Assembly: GCF_001435995.1 (NCBI RefSeq)
Contig: NZ_AYYQ01000035.1
Coordinates: 184,572-248,571, forward strand
Source of the DNA: Apilactobacillus ozensis DSM 23829 = JCM 17196
Lineage (GTDB): Bacteria; Bacillota; Bacilli; Lactobacillales; Lactobacillaceae
Direction: 5' to 3'
DNA: 64,000 nucleotides
Part shown: in pieces, positions 58,388-64,000 of the stretch
How the letters are laid out: every line of letters starts with the position of its first letter
Position numbering within the stretch: position 1 is the first letter of the stretch
Notes under the pieces: model-generated
Database searches by the model: none
Seen by the model: only the letters and a program-made list of their open reading frames with translations
What the model was told of the DNA's origin: nothing
Program-made: the position numbers and the translations under genes

Positions 58388-58415
58388 TTGCAATTAGTTT
58401 TATTTTATATATTAT
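58388..58415 (+). promoter_or_regulatory. Possible msrB-msrA promoter
   Basis: TTGCAA (58388-58393), 16 bp, TATTAT (58410-58415), just after the ppaC terminator. Confidence 0.5.
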
Positions 58416-58456
58416 AGTAAATAAACATTTTATATTTATTATAGGAGGTCTCATCA

Positions 58457-58873
58457 ATGGAATATGATAAAAGTGGTTTAAATGATATTGAATATAATGT
58501 TACACAAAATAACTATACAGAAACTCCATTTACTGGTAAATATAATGATTTATTTGAAGATGGTATCTATGTAGATATAGTTTCTGGAGAACCACTTTTT
58601 AGTTCACAAGATAAATATGATGCCGGATGTGGTTGGCCTTCTTTTACAAAGACTATATCTGAAGTTGATATCAATAAAGACTTATCGCATGGAATGGTTA
58701 GACAAGAAGTTAGAAGTAAATTGGCAGACTCACATCTTGGACATGTATTTCCCGATGGTCCTAAAAAATTAGGTGGTTTAAGATATTGTATAAATTCTGC
58801 AGCTTTAAAATTTATTCCAAAAAGTAAAATGAAAGAAAAAGGTTACGAAAAATACTTATCTATTTTTGAATAA
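58457..58873 (+). CDS. msrB: Peptide methionine (R)-S-oxide reductase MsrB
   Basis: A 138-residue repair enzyme for the R diastereomer of methionine sulfoxide. [24 protein letters not shown] and the catalytic RYCINSAAL are present. The zinc-binding CxxC of many MsrBs is missing at the first site ([11 protein letters not shown]), as in the non-zinc subgroup. The start follows AGGAGG. It forms a two-gene unit with msrA. Confidence 0.95.
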   Translation: MEYDKSGLNDIEYNVTQNNYTETPFTGKYNDLFEDGIYVDIVSGEPLFSSQDKYDAGCGWPSFTKTISEVDINKDLSHGMVRQEVRSKLADSHLGHVFPDGPKKLGGLRYCINSAALKFIPKSKMKEKGYEKYLSIFE

Positions 58874-58894
58874 TTATTGAAAGGGGGTTTTAAC

Positions 58895-59413
58895 ATGTTA
58901 GATACAGCTATATTTGCTGGAGGTTGTTTTTGGTGTATGGTACAACCATTTGATACTAGACCAGGAATTAAAAAAGTGGTTTCCGGTTATACAGGTGGTC
59001 ATGTTCCAAATCCAACCTATGAAGAGGTATGTAGTCATACTACTGGTCATACTGAAGCTGTCAAAATAACTTTCAATCCTCAAGTTATTTCTTATGAAGA
59101 ATTAGTAGAAATATATTGGCAACAAACCGATCCAACAGATGCTTCTGGACAATTTCAAGACCGAGGAGATAGTTATAGACCAGTAATTTTTGTTAAAGAT
59201 GAGTATCAAAGAAAAATAGCAGAAACTTCTAAAAAGAATTTGTCTAAACAAAAAATATTTGATAAACCAATAGTTACTCAGATTGAAAATGCAAAGCCTT
59301 TTTATGAGGCAGAAGATTATCATCAAGATTTTTATAAGAAAAATCCATTAAGGCATCAAATTGAAGAGCTTGGTGGCAGACAGCAATTTAAAGATACCCA
59401 GTGGAAAAAATAA
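58895..59413 (+). CDS. msrA: Peptide methionine (S)-S-oxide reductase MsrA
   Basis: A 172-residue enzyme with the GGCFWCM catalytic cysteine motif near residue 10 and the [26 protein letters not shown] and [10 protein letters not shown] blocks. It repairs the S diastereomer, complementing MsrB. ATG 58895 follows AAAGGGGG; the upstream in-frame ATG at 58877 precedes this site. Confidence 0.96.
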   Translation: MLDTAIFAGGCFWCMVQPFDTRPGIKKVVSGYTGGHVPNPTYEEVCSHTTGHTEAVKITFNPQVISYEELVEIYWQQTDPTDASGQFQDRGDSYRPVIFVKDEYQRKIAETSKKNLSKQKIFDKPIVTQIENAKPFYEAEDYHQDFYKKNPLRHQIEELGGRQQFKDTQWKK

Positions 59414-59450
59414 AAAAAGAAACGAAATAGTCAATTTCGTTTCTTTTTTT
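59412..59450 (+). terminator. msrA terminator
   Basis: AAAAAAAGAAACGAAAT pairs with ATTTCGTTTCTTTTTTT; the T-run is the 3' arm and the stem overlaps the stop codon. Confidence 0.9.
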
Positions 59451-59509
59451 ATGCGCGTTTTAACAACATGTTCGAATGTTTAATGAGTAATTATGTATAT
59501 AATATTTTA

Positions 59510-59626
59510 TATAAGCGTGTTGATATATAATAAATACATTGAAAACAAAAATATTGTTATTAATAAATGCCAGTTTATCAGCATTTTGAATTCCTACTTT
59601 TACATAAAAGTAGGAATTCGTTTTTT
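59510..59626 (+). ncRNA. Candidate small RNA ending at an orphan terminator
   Basis: A 15-bp perfect stem (59588-59602 with 59605-59619) followed by G and six T residues is a strong plus-strand terminator. No gene lies between it and the msrA terminator 138 bases upstream. TATAAT boxes at 59498-59503 and 59526-59531 could be -10 elements, both with poor -35 sequences. No coding frame is evident. The 5' end given is a guess. This 577-bp gap (59414-59990) otherwise holds the dif site and the folT terminator. Confidence 0.4.
59588..59626 (+). terminator. Orphan intrinsic terminator
   Basis: GAATTCCTACTTTTA and its exact reverse complement, separated by CA, then GTTTTTT. On the minus strand no T-run follows, so it acts in the plus direction only. 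Confidence 0.85.
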
Positions 59627-59871
59627 AGTTAAAACTATAAGACTAAACATCACATAATTGCTTTTATAGAAAAATTCACAAAGTCAATATTTTAGACAGA
59701 ACATACAATACTTATTTTGTTAATATTTAAGTAAAATTAAATACCCAATGATATGACGAATCGTATTATCAAATATCAATAAATAAGCAACATGTTATTT
59801 ATTCTATCTTTATAAATGTTCAATACAAATTGCATATATTTGGAGGACACCCTTGATTCAACATAATATAT

Positions 59872-59899
59872 ACTTCGTATAATATATATTATGTAAAGT
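59872..59899 (+). other. Chromosomal dif site (XerC/XerD recombination site)
   Basis: The left arm ACTTCGTATAA (59872-59882), centre TATATA (59883-59888) and right arm TTATGTAAAGT (59889-59899) match the B. subtilis dif site (left arm ACTTCCTAGAA, same centre, right arm TTATGTAAACT, from memory) at 25 of 28 positions. By analogy XerC binds the left arm and XerD the right. It sits in a gene-free gap where gene orientation changes from plus to minus, as expected at the terminus, with xerC, xerD and parEC in the same window. Confidence 0.9.
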
Positions 59900-59948
59900 A
59901 GAAACTATGATATTTAAATATCTCTTCCCCCTATCATTTCAAATAAAT

Positions 59949-59983
59949 AAAGAGTAGATTTTCTTATTGAAAATCTACTCTTT
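59949..59983. terminator. folT terminator
   Basis: AAAGAGTAGATTTTC pairs with GAAAATCTACTCTTT around a 5-base loop; on the minus strand it follows the folT stop by 7 bases and leads into a T-rich tract. Confidence 0.85.
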
Positions 59984-59990
59984 GTTTATT

Positions 59991-60527
59991 CTATTTCTTT
60001 AAAATTATTTTATTAAAATTTTTACTCTTAAGAATTAAAAATATAATAGCAATTTGTATTGGTGTTGCCACGAACTGCTTAATTATTCTAGCAACTATTA
60101 TAGTTTTCCAAGGTATGTTATAAAATAAGGTAAGCCACATCGTATTTAATATAGTATAAACACAAATAACAATAATTAACTGACATATTAAAACATGTAA
60201 AAACTTGACATTTTTATTTTTATATAAAAACATACCATATAAGAAGCCTGTTAATATTGCTGATATAGTAAATCCAGGATAGTACATTTGACCGTTGATA
60301 AAAGTAAAAAGTATATCAGATATACCAGCTACTGACGCTCCCCATACAGGTCCATACGATATTCCTATGATGGCTGTTATTATAAATGCTGGTGAGATTG
60401 ATATAAATTGAGTGTTTATGCTAAATTTGCTAATTATAAAACTTAGTGCCATTAACATCCCAATATAAACAATATCTCTAACTTCTAGTTTTGGTGGCTT
60501 AAACTTACTTATAAAAATAATTGACAT
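59991..60527 (-). CDS. folT: Folate ECF transporter S component FolT
   Basis: A 178-residue membrane protein with about six hydrophobic helices: VRDIVYIGMLMALSFIISKFS and ISISPAFIITAIIGISYGPVWGASVAGISDIL are typical of FolT. The THF riboswitch upstream supports folate as substrate. The start is unclear. AAGGAG directly abuts ATG 60527 with no spacing, ATT 60521 has ideal spacing, and GTG 60551 has no ribosome-binding site. It is the first gene right of dif and is on the minus strand. Confidence 0.9.
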   Translation of the reverse strand: MSIIFISKFKPPKLEVRDIVYIGMLMALSFIISKFSINTQFISISPAFIITAIIGISYGPVWGASVAGISDILFTFINGQMYYPGFTISAILTGFLYGMFLYKNKNVKFLHVLICQLIIVICVYTILNTMWLTLFYNIPWKTIIVARIIKQFVATPIQIAIIFLILKSKNFNKIILKK

Positions 60528-60570
60528 CTCCTTAAAATTAAGAGCTGCCACTTATAAAATGAATATATAA

Positions 60571-60661
60571 GGGCGAATGCGGGTAAAACATCGCGAGAAA
60601 AGCTCTTCGTCCAAAGTTCACATTCCGTTCCAATGGCACTTAACGCGTATTACCCTACTCC
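60571..60661 (-). promoter_or_regulatory. THF (tetrahydrofolate) riboswitch
   Basis: Read on the minus strand: GGAGTAGGGTAATACGCG, TTAAGTGCC, GGAACGGAATGTGAAC, GGACGAAGAGC, CTCGCGATG, TTTACCCGCATTCGCCC. These are the conserved segments of the folT-associated THF aptamer, and GGGTAA pairs with TTACCC. No terminator follows. A weak hairpin at 60528-60544 (CTCTT with AGGAG) masks the Shine-Dalgarno, suggesting translational control. Confidence 0.9.
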
Positions 60662-60719
60662 TGTTGGTTTTATAAAAACGATACATTATAAAAAAATTAA
60701 AATCAACAATAAGTGCTTA

Positions 60720-61586
60720 TTACAATTTGTCAGTATCAATCATCCACCCTAACGCTAAAGCCTTTTCACCTAAATGAGTTCCAATTACTGGGCCAAAGTA
60801 ACTTTGCTCAACACTTACATTAGGATGCATTTCGGCAATACTCTTTGCCCAGTCATCCCCCGCTTTAGAATCGCTAGCATTAATAATAATAGCTTTAATG
60901 GGGTAATTAACTGAAGAAATTTTTTCAGTGAAAATTTCTTCAGCACGCTTTAAAGCTTTTTTACGTGATCTAACCTTTTCAAAAGCTACAATTTCATTAG
61001 TATTTTCATCAAAAGTCAAAAGTGGCTTTATTTTCAATAAACTACCTAAAAATGCAGAAGCGTTAGATAGTCTGCCTCCACGCACAAGATTTTGTAAATC
61101 ATCTACCACAAATACTTCATCAATTGTATTTCTGATTTGGTCTAGTTCTTTAATTATTTGTTCAATACTATGACCAGAATCCACTAATTTTGATGCTTCG
61201 ATTGCTAAATAGCCCATCAGCTTAACTGTTAATTTAGAGTTAAATGGAACTACATTAATATTTTCTATGCTCTCAGAAAGAGCAACTAACGAATTATAAA
61301 ATCCTGAAATCGTATCAGAAAGATGGATACTTATTACATTGTCATATCCCTCATCTGCTAATTGATTATATAATTCTATCATTTTACCCATTGGTGGTTG
61401 TGATGTGCTAGGAAATGACTTTGAATTATTTAATTTTTCATAGAATTCAGAGTTACTAATATCTACTCCCTCATCATAACTTTTGCCATCAATAACAACA
61501 GGTATTGGAATCACATGAATGTTGTACTTTTCTTGTTCTTCTTTAGTTAAATAAGATGTACTATCAGTAACAATAGCTGTTTTCAT
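60720..61586 (-). CDS. DegV family fatty-acid-binding protein
   Basis: A 288-residue protein opening KTAIVTDSTSYLTKEE, with FPSTSQPPMGKMIELYNQL and VPFNSKLTVKLMGY. DegV/FakB proteins hold a fatty acid and present it to the FakA kinase for phosphorylation, feeding exogenous fatty acids into phospholipid synthesis through PlsX/PlsY. Which fatty acid is bound cannot be told. The ATG at 61584-61586 is preceded by GGGTGAA. Confidence 0.92.
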   Translation of the reverse strand: MKTAIVTDSTSYLTKEEQEKYNIHVIPIPVVIDGKSYDEGVDISNSEFYEKLNNSKSFPSTSQPPMGKMIELYNQLADEGYDNVISIHLSDTISGFYNSLVALSESIENINVVPFNSKLTVKLMGYLAIEASKLVDSGHSIEQIIKELDQIRNTIDEVFVVDDLQNLVRGGRLSNASAFLGSLLKIKPLLTFDENTNEIVAFEKVRSRKKALKRAEEIFTEKISSVNYPIKAIIINASDSKAGDDWAKSIAEMHPNVSVEQSYFGPVIGTHLGEKALALGWMIDTDKL

Positions 61587-61662
61587 TTATTTCACCCTTT
61601 AAATTATTCAATATTGTTTAATTATAACATTAAAATCTTGATAATATTAATCTACTTGTGCT

Positions 61663-61691
61663 TTGCTTAACCTTTTAATAATCTTTATACT
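61663..61691 (+). promoter_or_regulatory. Promoter of the NFACT gene
   Basis: TTGCTT (61663-61668), 17 bp, TATACT (61686-61691), 41 bases before the start codon. Confidence 0.6.
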
Positions 61692-61732
61692 ATAAGTTGT
61701 GTATTTCTTATAAGAAAGAGAGATGTTAATAT

Positions 61733-63457
61733 ATGTCCTTTGATGGTTTCTTTACACATGCCATGGTAAATGAGTTAAATACTAAATTGGCAACAGGTAG
61801 AGTTTCAAAAATAAACCAACCATATGAAAATGAAATAATAATTACAATTAGAGCAAATGGAAATAATTATCCATTATTATTATCAGCTAATCCTAGTTAT
61901 GCTAGGGTACAAATAACTAACATTCCATACTCTAACCCTGAAAAGCCTACTAATTTTAACATGACCTTGAGAAAATATTTGAATGGTGCAATTTTAAATA
62001 AGGTTTCACAGTTAGATAATGATCGAGTCTTAAAACTACACTTCTTAACTAGAAATGAACTTGGTGATTTACAAGAAATAGTCCTAATCACTGAAATTAT
62101 GGCTCGCCACAGTAACATCATATTAATTAATGGACATGACTTAAACGTTATTGACGCCGTAAAACGTATTAGTTCTGACAAAAATAGATATCGAACACTT
62201 TTACCCGGTGATACCTATATAAACCCGCCTAAACAAGATACGATTAATTTGTTTGAAAATAATAGTATTGAATTACTACAATCTTTAAATTCACAGTTTC
62301 CTAATGCTGAAGTGTTAGCTAGTAATTTACAAAAGTCATTTCAAGGATTGAGTTATGCTACCGCTTTATGTATGGCTAACCTAATACATGAAAACAACAA
62401 TTTATCCGATAGTATTGATAAATTTATTAAAATTTATAACAATCCTAGACCTACTATTTTTGAAAAAGATAGTCGCACTGATTTTACAGTATATCCATTT
62501 AACTTTAATAATAACGTTAAAGAGTTTAATAGTCTTAGCGAAATGTTAGATTTTTACTATCGTGACAAAGCTGAAAGGGACCGTACTAAAGAACAAGGTA
62601 ATTTATTAATTAAAATAGCTAGAAATGAACTAAAGAAAAGTCGTAAAAAAGCTAAGAAATTACAAAAAACATTAGATGAAACCAAAAATGCTGCTGAATA
62701 TCGTATTAAGGGTGAAATTTTAATGACCTATTTGGGTAAAATAAAACGCGGTATGAAGGAAATCATCTTACCTAACTTTTATGATAATCAAAATGATATT
62801 AAAATAAAATTATCTAATAAAATATCCCCTTCCGAAAATGCTCAAAAGTATTTTAAACGTTATCAAAAAGACAAAAACGCCGTATCTTATGTTAATAATC
62901 AGATAAAAATCAATAATCAAAATATTGAATATTTCGATAATATTTTATCGCAAATTGAATTAGCAAAACCAGAAGATTTAAAAGATATTAAATTGGAGTT
63001 CAAACAAGAAGGCTATCTCAAAAATCATAATTACCATAATAAAGGTAAACATAAGAAGGTTAAAATTAGTAAACCTGAAAGTTTTATTTCAGATAATGGA
63101 ATCGAAATTCAAGTCGGTAAAAACAATCTGCAAAATGATAAACTAACCCTTAAGTCTGCCGATAAAAGAGAAATATGGTTACATGCACAAAAAATACACG
63201 GCTCGCATGTGATTATCAAATCCTTTAATCCAGATGAAGATACAGTTGCTCAGGCTGCAAAACTAGCTGCATATTTTTCAAAAGCAAGAGACTCAGCTAA
63301 CGTTCCCGTTGACTATGTTCAGGTTAAACATGTAAGAAAGCCTAATGGTGCGAAACCAGGAATGGTCATCTATGATAGTCAAAATACTTTATACGTGACT
63401 CCAACTGAAGAGTTGGTAAATAAATTAAGAGAAAACTATAAAAAAAGCAAATCTTAA
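61733..63457 (+). CDS. NFACT family protein (Rqc2 homologue RqcH / FbpA-like)
   Basis: A 574-residue protein opening MSFDGFFTHAMVNELNTKLATGRVSKINQPYENEI, the NFACT-N signature. It is followed by helix-hairpin-helix, a coiled coil (about 275-320; ARNELKKSRKKAKKLQKTLDE) and the NFACT-R domain (about 445-560; REIWLHAQKIHGSHVIIKS). Bacterial RqcH binds split 50S subunits and adds alanine tails to stalled peptides; related proteins were first described as fibronectin-binding. The start follows AAAGAGAGA. Immediately downstream a weak hairpin is cut short by an insertion sequence. Confidence 0.94.
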   Translation: MSFDGFFTHAMVNELNTKLATGRVSKINQPYENEIIITIRANGNNYPLLLSANPSYARVQITNIPYSNPEKPTNFNMTLRKYLNGAILNKVSQLDNDRVLKLHFLTRNELGDLQEIVLITEIMARHSNIILINGHDLNVIDAVKRISSDKNRYRTLLPGDTYINPPKQDTINLFENNSIELLQSLNSQFPNAEVLASNLQKSFQGLSYATALCMANLIHENNNLSDSIDKFIKIYNNPRPTIFEKDSRTDFTVYPFNFNNNVKEFNSLSEMLDFYYRDKAERDRTKEQGNLLIKIARNELKKSRKKAKKLQKTLDETKNAAEYRIKGEILMTYLGKIKRGMKEIILPNFYDNQNDIKIKLSNKISPSENAQKYFKRYQKDKNAVSYVNNQIKINNQNIEYFDNILSQIELAKPEDLKDIKLEFKQEGYLKNHNYHNKGKHKKVKISKPESFISDNGIEIQVGKNNLQNDKLTLKSADKREIWLHAQKIHGSHVIIKSFNPDEDTVAQAAKLAAYFSKARDSANVPVDYVQVKHVRKPNGAKPGMVIYDSQNTLYVTPTEELVNKLRENYKKSKS

Positions 63458-63470
63458 AAAAGATTTGAAA

Positions 63471-64000
63471 TGACCCCCAAAAGTTGGACAATAAACTGTT
63501 CGATAACTTGGGGGTTATTTTTTTGGTTAAATTTAGTAGTGAATTAAAATTACAAATAGTATTAGAATACTTATCAGGGACTGGTTCAACTTCGTTGAAC
63601 CACAAGTACAATATTTATAGTAGTGCCACTGTAATATTTTGGGTACGAATGTATCAAAAATATGGAATTAAGGGTTTAATTGTGAAAACTAGTAAACAAG
63701 CATATTCTTATATGTATAAATTAAAAGTGCTGAACTGGATGAGACTCCACAAAAGCTCATACCCAGAAACAGCACTTCATTTTAATATCTCTTCACCATC
63801 ATCAATATTTATATGGGAAAGAAGATTAGAAAATAGGACGCTTAATCACATGACAATCAAACATCCACTTAAAAAGAATCTCACAAAAAGTAATATTAAT
63901 CAAATTAAAGTTTTAGAAAAAGAGAACTTAAGCTTGTCCATTCAGTTAAAATATAATCAACTAATCAACAAGCATGATCAATATCAAGCTGTAGAAATTA
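63471..64000 (+). mobile_element. IS3-family insertion sequence, left part
   Basis: The left end starts TGACCCCCAAAAGTTGGACA, a typical terminal repeat of IS3-type elements in lactobacilli. A hairpin formed by CCCCCAAAAGTT and AACTTGGGGG, followed by a T-rich stretch, lies right inside the end and would stop transcription from the flanking gene. The first transposase frame begins at 63523 and is still open at the window edge, so the right end is not visible. Confidence 0.85.
63523..64000 (+). CDS. IS3-family transposase OrfA (helix-turn-helix), partial
   Basis: The open frame begins at TTG 63523 (MVKFSSELKLQIVLEYLSGT) and runs 159 codons to the window end without a stop. It has two helix-turn-helix segments (about 8-30, with GTGSTSLNHKYNI; about 65-100, with KVLNWMRLHKSSYPETALHFNI) and then a basic, leucine-containing helix (about 128-150), the IS150-type OrfA layout. 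The start has a GGGGG-type ribosome-binding site. Catalytic orfB would lie beyond the window. No disruption is seen, so the element may be intact. Confidence 0.8.
   Translation, partial: MVKFSSELKLQIVLEYLSGTGSTSLNHKYNIYSSATVIFWVRMYQKYGIKGLIVKTSKQAYSYMYKLKVLNWMRLHKSSYPETALHFNISSPSSIFIWERRLENRTLNHMTIKHPLKKNLTKSNINQIKVLEKENLSLSIQLKYNQLINKHDQYQAVEI

Noticed and set aside
59853..59882. Tiny ORF (TTG start, 9 residues MIQHNIYFV) behind GGAGG, overlapping dif
   Set aside because: Too short, overlaps the recombination site, and no downstream gene is on the same strand for it to act as a leader peptide.
59871..59900. Resemblance to the loxP arm (ACTTCGTATA)
   Set aside because: Only the left 10 bases match loxP; the centre and right arm match the Firmicute dif site much better, and no phage genes are near.
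1..64000. CRISPR arrays, tRNA or rRNA genes, prophage or defence islands
   Set aside because: Reading through the window I saw no regularly spaced repeats, no clover-leaf genes and no phage or defence protein families; accessory content is limited to the IS at the right edge.

Overview
The window is a low-GC stretch of a Lactobacillales chromosome, almost entirely conserved core genes. The gene order (rpsU-yqeY-phoH-ybeY-dgkA-era-recO-glyQS-dnaG-rpoD; xerD-ribT-scpAB-rluB-ribU; cmk-rpsA-der-hup; topA-xerC-hslVU; parEC) is typical of lactobacilli. dnaE is followed directly by pyk with no pfkA between them. That fits an obligately heterofermentative member of the Lactobacillaceae, and the AT-richness suggests something near Apilactobacillus or Fructilactobacillus. 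The genus is inference only.

Layout. 1-5.0 kb: a partial PpsR/YqfL-like regulator on the minus strand, then rpsU, yqeY, phoH, ybeY, dgkA, era and recO. 5.0-12.9 kb: a glycyl T-box and glyQS, the dnaG-rpoD operon, then trmK and a Nif3-family gene. 13-22.6 kb: pepT, clpB behind a textbook CtsR operator, a small DUF2929 membrane protein, dnaE and pyk. 22.7-27.6 kb: cvfB, xerD (which has no canonical start codon), ribT, scpA, scpB, rluB, and an FMN riboswitch driving ribU. 27.6-47.2 kb: ypbB-recQ, a LysM protein, cmk, rpsA, der, hup, a TPR protein, cca, an ABC-F ATPase, thyA-dfrA, ypmR-ypmS-yozE, rbgA, rnhB, dprA and topA. 47.3-51.7 kb: an AT-rich xerC, hslV, hslU, an aldose-epimerase-like gene and convergent plsY. 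51.8-59.4 kb: parE-parC behind a perfect SOS-box-like palindrome, a LysR regulator, ppaC, msrB and msrA.

The most informative landmark is at 59872-59899: a 28-bp site that differs from the Bacillus subtilis dif site at only three positions as I recall that sequence. It marks the probable chromosome-dimer resolution site and replication terminus. Left of it nearly every gene is on the plus strand; the next two genes to its right (folT and degV) are on the minus strand, as expected where replichores meet. The genes for both Xer recombinases, the ParEC decatenase and the ScpAB condensin subunits lie in the same window, so much of the end-of-replication machinery is close to the terminus. The same 577-bp gap holds an orphan strong terminator that suggests a small RNA.

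Metabolic hints: RibU under an FMN riboswitch and FolT under a THF riboswitch indicate uptake of riboflavin and folate. ThyA and DHFR recycle folate. MsrA/MsrB and the CtsR-controlled ClpB handle oxidative and protein stress. The window ends inside an IS3-family insertion sequence. I saw no rRNA, tRNA, CRISPR array, prophage or clearly novel multigene system. The points most worth a second look are the dif site, the missing xerD start codon, the His-to-Gln change in the DnaG zinc motif, the SOS box at parE, the orphan terminator and the AT-rich xerC.
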